From: a virus
IMG/VR virus record: IMGVR_UViG_3300005095_000076
Location: 1 to 35,155 of that record
Direction: 5' to 3' (one strand)
DNA length: 35,155 nucleotides
Shown here: piece by piece, positions 18,933 to 29,156 of the stretch
Layout of the letters: every line of letters starts with the position of its first letter
How positions within the stretch are numbered: position 1 is the stretch's first letter
The notes under the pieces: model-generated
Seen by the model: only the letters and a program-made list of their open reading frames with translations
Told to the model about the DNA's origin: nothing
The model's database searches: none
Made by a program: the position numbers and the translations under genes

Positions 18933-21900
18933 GTTTAAATCAAATGGGAATAACAACTTATCAAAACTACTCCATACACTAATATTCGCAAACTCATCAG
19001 GGTCTAATGGAAACACATATGGTAATAAGCTTTGAGCATATAAATATGTATCACTTCCCAATTTAAAGAAGTCGTTCTCATAGAACCACTCCTCATCTTT
19101 ATCTGGTTGGAAGTTATAGCTTGCCTCTAGCGCACCATAATACATTGCCATCATTAATGCTACTCTACCCATACCATGTCTTTGAGCTGATACTAACATC
19201 TTAGGATAGTTTGTTAAATATTTAGTATATGGGCTAACTACATCTAAAAATCTTAATGTAGGTGTTAAGTTCATAGAGTAGTTAGGGAATGCCATTAAAG
19301 TCTTTTGTAAACTTTCCTCTTTTGTTAGTCCACTCTTAATACCATCTAAATATAATGCAAGCTTTGGCTCTAGTTCTGTCTTATCAAACAGTTCACCAAA
19401 CTTTGAGCCAAGTTTAGAGTCTGGTAAAGCAAACCAGTTTTTAAGTCCATTATACATGCTATCGTTTTTAAATAGTGGTCTTAATGTCTTCATTAGTCTA
19501 TTCTCTTGATACGCTCCAGTACCATATGTTGCTTCCCTAATTGTTGTTCCTAAACCATTTACAAAAGCATAGTGGATTGGGTCTTCATCTAACTTATACT
19601 TCTTGATTAGGTAGTTTATATCTTCGCCAGTTTTAGCCGCTTCCTCTGCTACCTTCTTAAGCTTTTGTTTGTAGCTTTCAATTCCTCTTTGAGCGTCTTT
19701 AACATCTTCTCTAAACTTTCCAAATCTATTAGCATGAGTGAAGTATATTGCATAACTACTAACATATGAGTTTGCATAGCTTGCTAAGTTGTATGTTAAT
19801 ATCACACCTTTTAATGCTTCCATTGCACCTAAAATAGGTCTTACAATATTAGCGTCTACAAACTTCTTATATTTTCCAAATACTTTTGTAAAGTCACCTA
19901 AGTCTTTAGATTTAGTACCTAAGATATTATGCAGATGTCTCCTTTTTACATAGTATGTTCCATAGTCACTTATCTTATGTTTTACATATTTTGCTTGTTC
20001 TTTAGGTTCTAACTTGAGCCAATCTTCTTTGTTTAAAAGTATCCCATTATCTAATGCTATTCTCATCTGTCTTCTACGGTAGTGTTGGCTCACATTCTCT
20101 GAGTAGCTTATATATTTATTTTTCTTGAAATATGTACTTAGTTTAGTATCAATGACTGCGTCATGTGAGCCATACAGTCTCTTCTTTTCTAAGTCTTGAA
20201 TAGGTACATGAGCAAATGCTTCATACACGCCTTTCTTTTGGTTATATCTTACTGCTATCTCATTTGTATCTAGCTCAATCCATTTGTCTTTAATTTTAAT
20301 ATAGTATTTACCCTTATCTCCTTTCTTAATCTTATGTCCAGTTAGGTATGCTTTGTAAATACCTTTCTCGTGGTTCTTAGGGCTAAAGCCAACAAATACA
20401 CTATCTTGTGCACCAATAGTTAAGTCTGGTTTGTCTTCCATTACCAAATACATTCCACCCTTATATTTCTTAACTACATCTTGTCCTTTTTTAACTTTAG
20501 GAGTTAGCTTTAATACCTTGTCCCAGTTCTTAAGGTTTAGTTCTGGATTGACTGCAAACTGATGTCCATAAGAGCCAACCCTCTTCATTGTCTCTTCAAC
20601 ACCTTCCCATAGTTTAGAAATCTTTTTAAAACCTTCTGCATTGTTGTCAATTGTGTCTAATAGTTTTTTATTAAAAGTCTTTTTGTTTTTATATAACTGA
20701 TGTAATGTTCTTCTTCTAGCTATCTCTTTATCAAGTGTTCCTACTAAATCAATATCTAAGTCATCTAAATTCTCAATAGCTTTTCTTAATACTTTTACAA
20801 TCTCTGGAGCATTCTTAGGTATCTTTCCAGATAATCCACTTCTTCTTGTACCATCTCTAAGTGTTGCGTAGAAGTAGTTAGTCAATCTTGAGCCAAACTT
20901 CTCTTTTGCTACATTATCTATTAGCTGATTTATTGTTTTGTTTAGGTCTAGTTTATCAACTGTTAACTTAGCTCCTTTAGATAATAACAAATCACCTATG
21001 CTTCTATTTTGGTCTTTAGCCCACTTCTCAACGCTTCTAAAATCAAAGCTATCTAAGTCATGTACTGCCTTGTGAAGCCCCATATGTATTGCCCTACCAA
21101 AGTAATAATCAGCTTCTGCCTTATCCTCTGCTCTTACATTGTCTTCTATCTCTTTCTTGAATTTGTTATAGCTCTCATTGAGTTGGCTCATGATTGTTTC
21201 TTCTGCACCAGCCTTAAGTGTTGCAATTCTTTCCATTGCTTCTCTTTGAGCGTCAATTACAAATACATCAAATATGTTCATAGTGTCCAACATATCGTAA
21301 AGGTCTTCATATTTCTTCTTCAACTGCTCCATAGGTATTTGTGTTAATGCTTTACCTTTTTTGTGGTATGTTGTGCTAACTGTGTCTTTAGGTACATCAT
21401 CAAAAAATAAGCCTTTTAACTCTGGGCTACTGTTAATTGTGTTGTGCAGTTTATATCCATAATCATCAAGAGACGTTTTTGCTCTGTCGCCTAAGTCTAA
21501 AGCGTCAAACACAACAACAGTATCTTTTGATTTGAAATATTTGTTTACTGCTTCTTGCTTCTTTCTTCGTAGCTCTTTCTCAGTTTCAAGAAGTTTCAGT
21601 TTTCTTTGAGCCAACCATTCAAGTTCCTTTGTATCTTTAGTCTTTTTGAAATCATTGTCTAAAGCCTTGATATCTTCTTTTACTTCTGATAGTTTCTCGT
21701 CATATCTATTTAATTCTTCCATTACATCTGAGAAATTTTTCTTCTTAATACCAGTAAACAGTGACTTAGTATGTTTAGTAGCTTCACCAGTGTAGAAGTC
21801 TGCTATGAAGTTAGCTATTAACTCATTATCATTGATATCGTATCCGTATAAACTCATAATCTCATCATTGGCTCTAAGCTCATCTATTAAGTCTTGCCTA

Positions 21901-24900
21901 AACTTTACTTCATTGTAATTATCTATATAGTGTGTTGTCTCGTGCATTATTGTTTTGATATGTTTTGCTTTGTCGTTTTTTAATGTAGTACCAACACCTA
22001 TAATGTTTTTAACTTGAAGCCCATTTATATTTCCAACTTTTAAGTTCTTTTTCTCTGCTTCTGTTAATTGAATAACCTTAGGTCTATGCTTTTGAGCTTC
22101 AATCTTTTTTGAGCCAATAAGGTTAATCATTGAGCTTTCTTTGTAGATTATGTTTTCTAATCTCTCTTTCTTTGGCTCAATCTTTTTAGAACGTTCAAGT
22201 GTTGCTCTAGCTTCATTAATCATTGACTTTACCTTCTCATTAAACTTAGTAAAGTCCATCTTTTCTACGCCTTTTAGATACTCCTTCTCTAACTCTTTAA
22301 CACCATACTTCTTTTGAGCCAACTCTTCGTCTAATTCATATAATCTTTCTTCTATTCTCTTCTTATCTAGTGGCTCTACTATATCATTAAGCTTCTCTCT
22401 TAGTTCGTACTTTTCTCTTAGTATCTCTTGAACTTTTGGGTCTTCTACATATTGAAGCAAATGCTCTTTTATAACATCTGGATTTTTTCTAGTTTCAATT
22501 AACTTTTTGTAATTCTCTAAAGCTTCTAAGGCATTACGCACCATCTTTTCTGCTCTTTTGTCTAACTTGCTAATAGTCTTTTTCTTTTTCTTGTCGTAAT
22601 ACTCTAAGCTTTCTCTAAACTGTTTAATCCTTTTATTAATAGTTTTAAGCACTGTGTCATACGCTTGCTCTAATTCTCTTACTGCTTTATCGTTTATTAC
22701 TATCTCACCTTTATCATTTCTGGTTACATACTTAAATCCATCTAATTCAACTTCTCCTTTTACTAGCATATCATCAAGTCTTTGCAATTCTTCCATTACA
22801 TATTGAGCTTTGTAGCTTGCTTGTCTGTCACCTAATACTTTTCTAATCTTTCCGTCAATTACTTTGCGAACCAACTCATGGTATGCTCTATCGCCATTAG
22901 TTTCATCTCCTACTAGTTTTTTAGTTTTCTTGTAAAACTTATAGTCCTTGTTCAGCTCCTTCATCTCTTTCTTAATCTCTTTGATTCTATCTTTACTTAG
23001 CTTGTCCTTTAGTCCTTTTAAAGTCTCAAGCTCTTTGGCTCTGTACTCATATTTCTTAGTTACATCTTCTATCTTCTCATCTAAGTTTTTAAGTAGTCTC
23101 TCTTTGTTCACGATTGAGTCCACCATCTTAGATTTGCCTTCTTTATCTGGCTTAGTTCTATAGTAAAAGATACTATCTAGCTTCTCTTGCTTACTTTGCT
23201 CTTTCTCTTGCTTTAACTTCTCTTCTTCCTTGATTGCTTCTTTTGCTTCTTTCTCAGTCTTAATTTCCTTCTTAAATTCGTTTACTGTATCATCTACTTT
23301 GTCTAAGTTTTTGTATTGCTCATTAAGCTCTGGGAAATCTAAGCTGTCATACTCTAATTCATACTTACCATTCTCTAATTCTTTAACCCTGATGTCTTCT
23401 TCTTTTAATCCGTAGCTATCAATTAGTTTTTGTTTCGTAGCTTCTAGCTTCTCTTTAGGCACATCACTAATAACTTCAGTCTTTGTTTTAACTTTAGTCA
23501 TAGACTCAAACTTGTTGCCTTCCTTAACCTTTTTAAGCTTGTCTATCTTAGTTTGAGCCATAGTTTTAATTTCTTCTGGTTTAAGCTTTTGTTTATGCAC
23601 ATCTTTTATTTCACTGATGATTTGGCTCTCTTTTCTTTTAAACCAGTTGTCGTACTCTTTCTTGGCTTGTTCTTCTACTGCTTTTTGTGTCTCACTGTTT
23701 GCAATCTCTTTATCTTTTCTGTTGATAGCAATAGCGCCATCTGTTGGGTCTTTTAATTCTGAATATCTAGTCTCATCTATGCCAACATCTCTTTTACTTA
23801 CTTGTGAGCCAACATTCTCACTTAGTACTGAGTCATTGTCTGTTGTCATGGTTTGTACTATATTCCCATCATCTCCCTTCTCATAGTAGACGTTAGCTTC
23901 ATCAAATGTGTTTGCTGTATTGGCTCTCTCTTCCTCTGCAATTTGTGCAAACTCATTTAAGTCCATTTGTAGTATTTCATCTTTTAAAACTTCTGGAGTT
24001 TTCTCTACTGCATTAGGGTCATTTACTAAGTCATCTCTTAGTGCTTTAATACCTGCTTTTACTTTCTCTTTACTAATACCTTTGTCTTTTAATATTTCGT
24101 AGAATTGATTGCTAAGCTTATCTATCGACTCATCACTTAAGTCATTAATGCTATCAAATGCTTTCTCGATATCTGCATACTCTACCTGCTCATCTAGTGA
24201 GTATTGGGCCATATCTTCATTTTGAGCCAATTCTTGAGCTAAGTTTTCTTCTTTTCCAATCTCAACAAATTGTCCATCTTCCAGTTTAACTGGCTCAAAC
24301 ATAGGTTTATCACCCACCTTTTGGATTAGCAACTTATCATTTATCTTTGATTGGCTCATATCAAAGTATAATGTTCCATCTTCTAGTACCATACCTCTAC
24401 CTGAGCCAATCTCTGGTAAATTCATAACAAATTCACCTTTGTTATCAGTAGTAAAGTAATACTCAGCTTCTGGTTGATAGTTGTTTATGTCTTCTACTGC
24501 TTGCTTTTCAATGTTATCTTTTGTAGACATTTGGAAGTCTGTTGAGTCTAGTCCATTTAGCTTAGCGTAGTTTCCATTAATTGCAATCTTATCTTTTAGT
24601 TTGCTAGCTTTAAACTTATTAAGCCCAATCTCAGCACCAGCTAACGCATAATGCGGCACTGCTGACATAACCTTGTTAATACCCAATGCCTCTAAAGTTT
24701 GTGAGCCAATGTCAAACTTCTTCTCACCGTTTTCTTCTTTCATGAAAGCATGTGGTTGTTGTAATGTCATATTGATAGTGTCTTGCATGCTTCTACCAAA
24801 GGCAGTGTCTAGCTCAGTTTTAACTCCTTTGTTTAATACTTTCTGCAAGCTTTTCTCATAATAGTTCTTCATGAACTTCTCAGCTACTCTATCATGTATC

Positions 24901-25274
24901 CTTTTAGCAACAATAGCTCCCATTCCTCTACCTAAACTTGCTACTCCACCAGTAGCCGCAGACATTGGAATAAAGCTTAAAGTGTCAGCTAACATATCTG
25001 CACTTCTTGCACCACTAGCATTGGCTCTTTGTGTCTCTTCAGCTAGCTTGATTCTCTCAGTAGCTAAGTCATCATTACCAGCAAAATGAGCTCCTAATGA
25101 GCCAATTACCAATGCTGGTTTCTTAACTATCTCATCTGTCATTGAATAATCAATTTGATTAGCTGTACCTTGAGCCAATGTATTAACATCATCTTGCCCT
25201 ATGCCTGTATCATACTCAGCCTTTTGCTGAGCTAGTATGTCTTGAAATGTTGGTAATTTATCAAAGTCAATCAT
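18912..25274 (-). CDS. Giant virion ejection-type protein with zinc protease motif
   Basis: A 2120-aa protein, the largest gene here. The N-terminal 200 residues have Gly/Ala-rich helices (GSLGAHFAGN; SAATGGVASLGRGMGAIVA). Residues about 550-1050 are long charged coiled coils. Near 1111 lies HETTHYID, the HExxH zinc-protease signature, with a candidate third ligand Glu1151 in NELIANFIADF. The C-terminal 400 residues are helical with hydrophobic stretches (MALMMAMYYGAL-like near the end). Phages of the podovirus type carry such large internal proteins that are injected with DNA and may degrade the cell wall or modify host proteins. It ends the late operon after two likely partners. Its start overlaps the previous stop. 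No RNA polymerase signature was seen. Confidence 0.7.
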   Translation of the reverse strand: MIDFDKLPTFQDILAQQKAEYDTGIGQDDVNTLAQGTANQIDYSMTDEIVKKPALVIGSLGAHFAGNDDLATERIKLAEETQRANASGARSADMLADTLSFIPMSAATGGVASLGRGMGAIVAKRIHDRVAEKFMKNYYEKSLQKVLNKGVKTELDTAFGRSMQDTINMTLQQPHAFMKEENGEKKFDIGSQTLEALGINKVMSAVPHYALAGAEIGLNKFKASKLKDKIAINGNYAKLNGLDSTDFQMSTKDNIEKQAVEDINNYQPEAEYYFTTDNKGEFVMNLPEIGSGRGMVLEDGTLYFDMSQSKINDKLLIQKVGDKPMFEPVKLEDGQFVEIGKEENLAQELAQNEDMAQYSLDEQVEYADIEKAFDSINDLSDESIDKLSNQFYEILKDKGISKEKVKAGIKALRDDLVNDPNAVEKTPEVLKDEILQMDLNEFAQIAEEERANTANTFDEANVYYEKGDDGNIVQTMTTDNDSVLSENVGSQVSKRDVGIDETRYSELKDPTDGAIAINRKDKEIANSETQKAVEEQAKKEYDNWFKRKESQIISEIKDVHKQKLKPEEIKTMAQTKIDKLKKVKEGNKFESMTKVKTKTEVISDVPKEKLEATKQKLIDSYGLKEEDIRVKELENGKYELEYDSLDFPELNEQYKNLDKVDDTVNEFKKEIKTEKEAKEAIKEEEKLKQEKEQSKQEKLDSIFYYRTKPDKEGKSKMVDSIVNKERLLKNLDEKIEDVTKKYEYRAKELETLKGLKDKLSKDRIKEIKKEMKELNKDYKFYKKTKKLVGDETNGDRAYHELVRKVIDGKIRKVLGDRQASYKAQYVMEELQRLDDMLVKGEVELDGFKYVTRNDKGEIVINDKAVRELEQAYDTVLKTINKRIKQFRESLEYYDKKKKKTISKLDKRAEKMVRNALEALENYKKLIETRKNPDVIKEHLLQYVEDPKVQEILREKYELREKLNDIVEPLDKKRIEERLYELDEELAQKKYGVKELEKEYLKGVEKMDFTKFNEKVKSMINEARATLERSKKIEPKKERLENIIYKESSMINLIGSKKIEAQKHRPKVIQLTEAEKKNLKVGNINGLQVKNIIGVGTTLKNDKAKHIKTIMHETTHYIDNYNEVKFRQDLIDELRANDEIMSLYGYDINDNELIANFIADFYTGEATKHTKSLFTGIKKKNFSDVMEELNRYDEKLSEVKEDIKALDNDFKKTKDTKELEWLAQRKLKLLETEKELRRKKQEAVNKYFKSKDTVVVFDALDLGDRAKTSLDDYGYKLHNTINSSPELKGLFFDDVPKDTVSTTYHKKGKALTQIPMEQLKKKYEDLYDMLDTMNIFDVFVIDAQREAMERIATLKAGAEETIMSQLNESYNKFKKEIEDNVRAEDKAEADYYFGRAIHMGLHKAVHDLDSFDFRSVEKWAKDQNRSIGDLLLSKGAKLTVDKLDLNKTINQLIDNVAKEKFGSRLTNYFYATLRDGTRRSGLSGKIPKNAPEIVKVLRKAIENLDDLDIDLVGTLDKEIARRRTLHQLYKNKKTFNKKLLDTIDNNAEGFKKISKLWEGVEETMKRVGSYGHQFAVNPELNLKNWDKVLKLTPKVKKGQDVVKKYKGGMYLVMEDKPDLTIGAQDSVFVGFSPKNHEKGIYKAYLTGHKIKKGDKGKYYIKIKDKWIELDTNEIAVRYNQKKGVYEAFAHVPIQDLEKKRLYGSHDAVIDTKLSTYFKKNKYISYSENVSQHYRRRQMRIALDNGILLNKEDWLKLEPKEQAKYVKHKISDYGTYYVKRRHLHNILGTKSKDLGDFTKVFGKYKKFVDANIVRPILGAMEALKGVILTYNLASYANSYVSSYAIYFTHANRFGKFREDVKDAQRGIESYKQKLKKVAEEAAKTGEDINYLIKKYKLDEDPIHYAFVNGLGTTIREATYGTGAYQENRLMKTLRPLFKNDSMYNGLKNWFALPDSKLGSKFGELFDKTELEPKLALYLDGIKSGLTKEESLQKTLMAFPNYSMNLTPTLRFLDVVSPYTKYLTNYPKMLVSAQRHGMGRVALMMAMYYGALEASYNFQPDKDEEWFYENDFFKLGSDTYLYAQSLLPYVFPLDPDEFANISVWSSFDKLLFPFDLNPLVFAN

Positions 25275-26938
25275 TTTTTACCTTTCTTTGCAAAATATTT
25301 TGAGAATGTTGGGTGAACAATAAAGCCTAATGCTAAAGTTTTAGCAGTATCAGTATCTCTATTTTTTCTAATATAGTCAATTACTTTAGCAAAAGTTTTA
25401 GGGTCATTAAATACTCTTTTAGCAACAACCTTACCTGATGGCATTCCTTGAGCTATCTTTGAAACTTGATACCCGTCAAGTATATTTGCTTTACCTAGTG
25501 CTTTTGCAATAGCCGCATAGTCTATATTGTCTCTGTTCATAAGTTCTGGGTTATATCCATACTTTGAGAATATATCATCAAACATATTCCCTTTTAGGTC
25601 ATATCCTATCTCGCTTAGCAGTGGAGTAACGACATCTATCCCAGTTCTTTTGATAGATTCACCTACTGCTTGCTTATATGCTTTAAACACATCTTCTTTG
25701 TCTACTTTGTCTTCTGGAGCCACACCTATTGCTTCTGCTATTCCAGCTCCTGCTTTGTAAATATCTTCATAGTTTTTAGGATTAGCCCATACATCAGTTA
25801 CTAGTTCTCTAGCCCGTTTAGACTCTTCTAGCTGTCTAATATACTCTGGTCCAAAGCTATCACTCAGTTGAGCCAATACTTCTGGTGTTTTAAGTACACT
25901 ATCTAGCATAGTTGGCTCAATTGCTAATGGGTCTTTTCTTAAGTCGTTATCAATCTTTTTAATATATCCTGCTCTTTCAAGGCTATTTAGATTTTTATCT
26001 TTTAGCCTGTTTGTACTTGCTTGAATAGACGAGTTGACGTTTTTAAACTTCAATCCATTTAACTTCTCAATGCTTGCACCTCTACTATCAAAAGGCTTTA
26101 AGCTTTCAACTAGTAGCTTTAACTTCTCTTGTGGGTTAGTTGCTTTTGCAATGCTAGCCTTTACTTGAGCCAACTCAGACTGATTAATATATGGATTACC
26201 ACTTACATCTTTTAAATACTTAATTGAATCTAGTGTATTTGATATGATGTTGTTGGCTCTCTTGTCATCTATATTTGTAGCTTTCTCTACTGCTCTTAAG
26301 GCACTAATTATATTTCTGTAATAGTTTTTACTAGCTTCATCTGTTGTTGTTGCTAGCTTCTTGTTGTAATCCGCAATTCTTAGTTGGATATCTTTTGTAT
26401 CTATATTCATCTTATTGATACCAGCTACTGGCTCAATTGCTCTTTTGCCTACTAGACTTTCAACTTCTGGTCTTTGCAACGTAGGTTGCATTTCCTTTTG
26501 AGCCAATGTTGATTGTTGTGTATTTCCTTTAGCCTGCTCTAGTAGTGGCTCAAAAGTATTAGTGTATGCTGGAGTAGCAGTTTGCTTTGGCTCTAATGAT
26601 TTAGATTTTAAATCTAATTCTCTTTCTCTAAGCCCTAAAACATTAGTCTTGTACTTCTTGTCAAAGTCAAACTTCTCTCTAGCTAATCCTAATTCATCAG
26701 TCTTGTATTGCTCATAGAATTGCTCTTTCTTCTTGTTTAGAGCCAACTGTTCCAGATTAAGTAGTTGATTGAACTTCTCAGCCTCTTTGACTCTGAACAA
26801 GTTAGCAAGTTCAAAACCTAATTTACTACTACTGTTTATGCTAGCTTGTACACTATCAAGCATACTTCTAGCTATGTTCATACCGCTATTAGCAACTCTA
26901 CTTCCTTTGCTTAGTGCGTCCATATAGTAATTTTGCAT
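25271..26938 (-). CDS. Putative internal virion (ejection) protein
   Basis: A 555-aa protein. Residues about 40-110 are a charged coiled coil (RVKEAEKFNQLLNLEQLALNKKKEQFYEQ). The middle is helical, and the C-terminal third has further helices and a basic end (FAKKGKK). It lies between a small Gly/Gln-rich protein and the 2120-aa giant, the place where T7-like phages keep internal core proteins (gp14-gp15-gp16 order). The function is inferred from this position and composition, since no specific domain was recognised. AAGGATAGACT precedes the ATG. Motif copies are frequent (eleven). Confidence 0.6.
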   Translation of the reverse strand: MQNYYMDALSKGSRVANSGMNIARSMLDSVQASINSSSKLGFELANLFRVKEAEKFNQLLNLEQLALNKKKEQFYEQYKTDELGLAREKFDFDKKYKTNVLGLRERELDLKSKSLEPKQTATPAYTNTFEPLLEQAKGNTQQSTLAQKEMQPTLQRPEVESLVGKRAIEPVAGINKMNIDTKDIQLRIADYNKKLATTTDEASKNYYRNIISALRAVEKATNIDDKRANNIISNTLDSIKYLKDVSGNPYINQSELAQVKASIAKATNPQEKLKLLVESLKPFDSRGASIEKLNGLKFKNVNSSIQASTNRLKDKNLNSLERAGYIKKIDNDLRKDPLAIEPTMLDSVLKTPEVLAQLSDSFGPEYIRQLEESKRARELVTDVWANPKNYEDIYKAGAGIAEAIGVAPEDKVDKEDVFKAYKQAVGESIKRTGIDVVTPLLSEIGYDLKGNMFDDIFSKYGYNPELMNRDNIDYAAIAKALGKANILDGYQVSKIAQGMPSGKVVAKRVFNDPKTFAKVIDYIRKNRDTDTAKTLALGFIVHPTFSKYFAKKGKK

Positions 26939-26941
26939 AGT

Positions 26942-27373
26942 CTATCCTTTATATGTTCCGCTATAAAAGCCCTTAATTAAGCTAGACTTTGCTTTTCTAA
27001 TTCCATCTAACTCTTGCTTAGTTCTAGCCCACTGCTCTTTTGCCATACTTAACTGTTGGTCATAAAGGTCCATCTTCTTATTTGCTAAGCTGATACCTTG
27101 CCATGCTCCATACAAGTCAAGCCCTGTACCAACTAATGAGCCAATCCCTCCTAATGTTTGGTCTAGCTTGTAAAACATTCCCTGATTAGGATTGTAGTTG
27201 TTACCAAAGAGCCAATTACCTAAAGTATCAATCGTATACTTAGGTTGCTCTTGTTGTTGTGTAAACATACTAAGTGTATTGTTAGTTTGGCTCATAGTGT
27301 TTGAGCTTGAAGTGTTTGTGTTAAATGTTGGATAAAGTTGTTGTGTTAGATAAGATGATAATAAGTCTGCCAT
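26942..27373 (-). CDS. Putative small internal virion / DNA-transfer protein
   Basis: A 143-aa protein. It has an Asn/Thr/Gln-rich N-terminus (residues 14-45), then a hydrophobic Gly-rich segment (GGIGSLVGTGLDLYGAWQGISLA, about 73-95), then an amphipathic coiled coil (MDLYDQQLSMAKEQWARTKQEL) and a Gly end. This plan (low-complexity start, membrane-active GxxxG stretch, helix) is typical of small ejection proteins such as P22 gp7 or T7 gp14. It is first of three ejection-type genes. GAAAGGAG precedes the ATG. Confidence 0.6.
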   Translation of the reverse strand: MADLLSSYLTQQLYPTFNTNTSSSNTMSQTNNTLSMFTQQQEQPKYTIDTLGNWLFGNNYNPNQGMFYKLDQTLGGIGSLVGTGLDLYGAWQGISLANKKMDLYDQQLSMAKEQWARTKQELDGIRKAKSSLIKGFYSGTYKG

Positions 27374-27432
27374 CTTAGCTCCTTTCTAATGTTTTGATTA
27401 ATTATACATCAGAAAGGGCTAAGTGGAGAAGA
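27374..27432 (-). promoter_or_regulatory. Short gap with hairpin in late operon
   Basis: CCTTTCT and AGAAAGGG (with a flanking AGC/GCT) bracket an AT-rich loop between the 111-aa gene and the ejection genes. It could separate expression of capsid and ejection genes by partial termination or processing. Confidence 0.4.
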
Positions 27433-27768
27433 TTAAGAAAGTTTACGTTTTACTTCAACATGATAGCGAGGAACAAATTTAACAACTTTTGGATTAAATC
27501 CACTTCTTTCCATTTGTTCCTTAACTGCTCTTGCTTCTTTTTGTGTAATCCTTTCTTTTTTCATGATAGCTTCAACGCTATTATCTGGCTCTTCGATACT
27601 TTGTTCCTTCATGCCTTTGATTGCTTTAATTTCAGATTTATGAAGTCTACATTTTTCTTTTAGTTTTACAGTTCTCATGCCGCCAGAGAATGGAGTTGAG
27701 AAAGTTACAACACCTTCTTTTCTAGCAGAGTCAGTCATAGGAACTACTATACATTCGTAGTAACTCAT
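27433..27768 (-). CDS. Small basic protein downstream of capsid gene, unknown
   Basis: A 111-aa protein (MSYYECIVVPMTDSARKEG...), rich in Lys and Glu in its C-terminal half (MKKERITQKEARAVKEQMER), ending VEVKRKLS. No family was recognised. GAGGAGTTAAAG precedes the ATG, and the start overlaps the stop of the 77-aa gene. The position after the capsid gene suggests a head or head-completion role, but that is inference. Confidence 0.6.
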   Translation of the reverse strand: MSYYECIVVPMTDSARKEGVVTFSTPFSGGMRTVKLKEKCRLHKSEIKAIKGMKEQSIEEPDNSVEAIMKKERITQKEARAVKEQMERSGFNPKVVKFVPRYHVEVKRKLS

Positions 27769-28001
27769 TACTTTAACTCCTCTTTGAATTTCTTATGTAG
27801 ATAAGTTTTTACTCTCTTTTTATATTTAGCGTTTGGTCTATTATTATCAACTACCTTCATTGTAAAGAAGTCCGTAAACTTAAGCTTTCCTTCTTCTAAT
27901 AGTTCTTCCTTCATTGCAGTAACTAAAGCTCTTTTTAAATCTTTAGCTTGTTGCTTTGTCTCTGTAATGTCAATTAAAATCTCGTCAAGTCTTTTACACA
28001 T
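27768..28001 (-). CDS. Small basic protein, unknown (77 aa)
   Basis: MCKRLDEILIDITETKQQA... is helical at the N-terminus. It then has FTDFFTMKVVDNNRPNAKYKKRVKTYLHKKFKEEL, faintly like the arm and last helix of HU proteins. The similarity is too weak for a call. AAGGAGACAATC precedes the ATG. It follows the capsid gene after an 87-bp gap with a hairpin. Confidence 0.6.
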   Translation of the reverse strand: MCKRLDEILIDITETKQQAKDLKRALVTAMKEELLEEGKLKFTDFFTMKVVDNNRPNAKYKKRVKTYLHKKFKEELK

Positions 28002-28058
28002 GATTGTCTCCTTATGAAGTTTTTATAGGAAACATTATAAAGAAGTATTGTTGAAGGT

Positions 28059-28080
28059 TTGGCTCAAGAGAATGAGCCAA
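28059..28080 (-). terminator. Facing motif hairpin after capsid gene
   Basis: TTGGCTC and GAGCCAA flank 8 bases, just 9 bases beyond the capsid stop. On the - strand no clear U-run follows. It probably trims or protects the 3' end of the capsid message rather than fully terminating. Confidence 0.5.
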
Positions 28081-28088
28081 TGTGAAGA

Positions 28089-29156
28089 TTAGTAGTTAAA
28101 CTTAATTTTAATTTTTGCTAGTCTCTCTGGATAAACAACCATTGCACCTAATAGTGCTTTCCAGCCTAATGAACCAACTCTTCTTAAGTGGTCTTTAGAA
28201 TCTTTACCTAATGGGTTTACAATTGTTTGTAATCTCTTCTTCCCTCTAACTGGGATTTGAGCTGTATGGTCTCTACCGTAAATTAGGATAGTCCCAATGT
28301 ATTCACCATCTTCATCACCTTTTTCAACTAAGGCATTTGGATTTCTTCTATATCTGATATTTCCAATTTTACCAATCTCATCTTCTAATCTATCTGCCTG
28401 ATTTGGAGCATACTTCTCAACTGGTACCCAATCTGGATTACTATCAGCTATTGCTTGAATCAAATTAGGGTGAGCGTCTGCTACATAATCTAAGTAAACT
28501 GGCACTGTCCCATATTTTAGGCTTGCGCTAATCATATGTCCAGTAGATTTGCTACCTGTTAAATATAAAGTATTACCTACTCTTTTATTTGCTTGAGTAA
28601 ACTCTGGGTCACCTACATTATTGTCTGATAAGTCATAAACAATACCGGCACCATTACTCATAACATCTCTATAATAAGCGTCAATGAGTAGACTAGCTAC
28701 TTCTGAGTGTTGTCTTAGCTCTTCTTGTACAGTCCATTTGCTATCAAATAGTCCTACTTCTTCTGTATATGTATTCCATGTACCCATGAAAAACACTTCT
28801 GCTTCTTTCTTAATTCTCTTCATGTTAGGAGCTTGATTACCTGAACTACCTTCAGCTAGTACGTAGTCGTTATATGCACCTTCTGGTAAACTTAACAGTA
28901 AATCCTCACCTGTAACCTCTGGATTAATTCCTGTCATCTCTGAGTTTACACCACCACCTAACATTAAATACTTTAATTCAATCCATCTTCTAACTTCAAT
29001 CTTGTTTGAGTTTTTTTGCGGTAACTCTTTTCTGATTGTTGCCATTCTGTCGTACTTTGTGTTTTGCACAACGTTCTTTAAAAACATCTTGTCAAAATAG
29101 GCATAATCAGCGACACCAAACGGTTCACCCATATTTCCATAAATTTCACCTGCCAT
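28089..29156 (-). CDS. Major capsid protein (N4-gp56 type)
   Basis: A 355-aa protein with the pattern of the N4-gp56 capsid family. It starts near FLKNVVQNTKYDRMATIRKELPQKNSNKIEVRRWI, then GVNSEMTG and EGAYNDYVLAEG, later EVASLLIDAYYRDVMSNGAGIVYDLS, with the end VVYPERLAKIKIKFNY. This family adopts the HK97 capsid fold. It comes after the portal and scaffold-like genes, the usual head order. AAAGGATTTAGT precedes the ATG. Uniquely among long genes here it contains no GAGCCA/TGGCTC copy over 1068 bp; one near miss (GAACCAA) exists at 28170. Confidence 0.75.
   Translation of the reverse strand: MAGEIYGNMGEPFGVADYAYFDKMFLKNVVQNTKYDRMATIRKELPQKNSNKIEVRRWIELKYLMLGGGVNSEMTGINPEVTGEDLLLSLPEGAYNDYVLAEGSSGNQAPNMKRIKKEAEVFFMGTWNTYTEEVGLFDSKWTVQEELRQHSEVASLLIDAYYRDVMSNGAGIVYDLSDNNVGDPEFTQANKRVGNTLYLTGSKSTGHMISASLKYGTVPVYLDYVADAHPNLIQAIADSNPDWVPVEKYAPNQADRLEDEIGKIGNIRYRRNPNALVEKGDEDGEYIGTILIYGRDHTAQIPVRGKKRLQTIVNPLGKDSKDHLRRVGSLGWKALLGAMVVYPERLAKIKIKFNY

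Noticed and set aside
18912-25274. Giant gene considered as an N4-like virion RNA polymerase
   Set aside because: No T7-type polymerase motifs were visible. The sequence is dominated by coiled coils and a protease signature. Only the size and the N4-type capsid suggested it.
27394-27663. + strand frame opposite the 111-aa late gene
   Set aside because: It is antisense to a gene with a good start and an operon setting, its Phe/Ser/Cys-rich translation is typical of a shadow frame, and no ribosome site precedes it.
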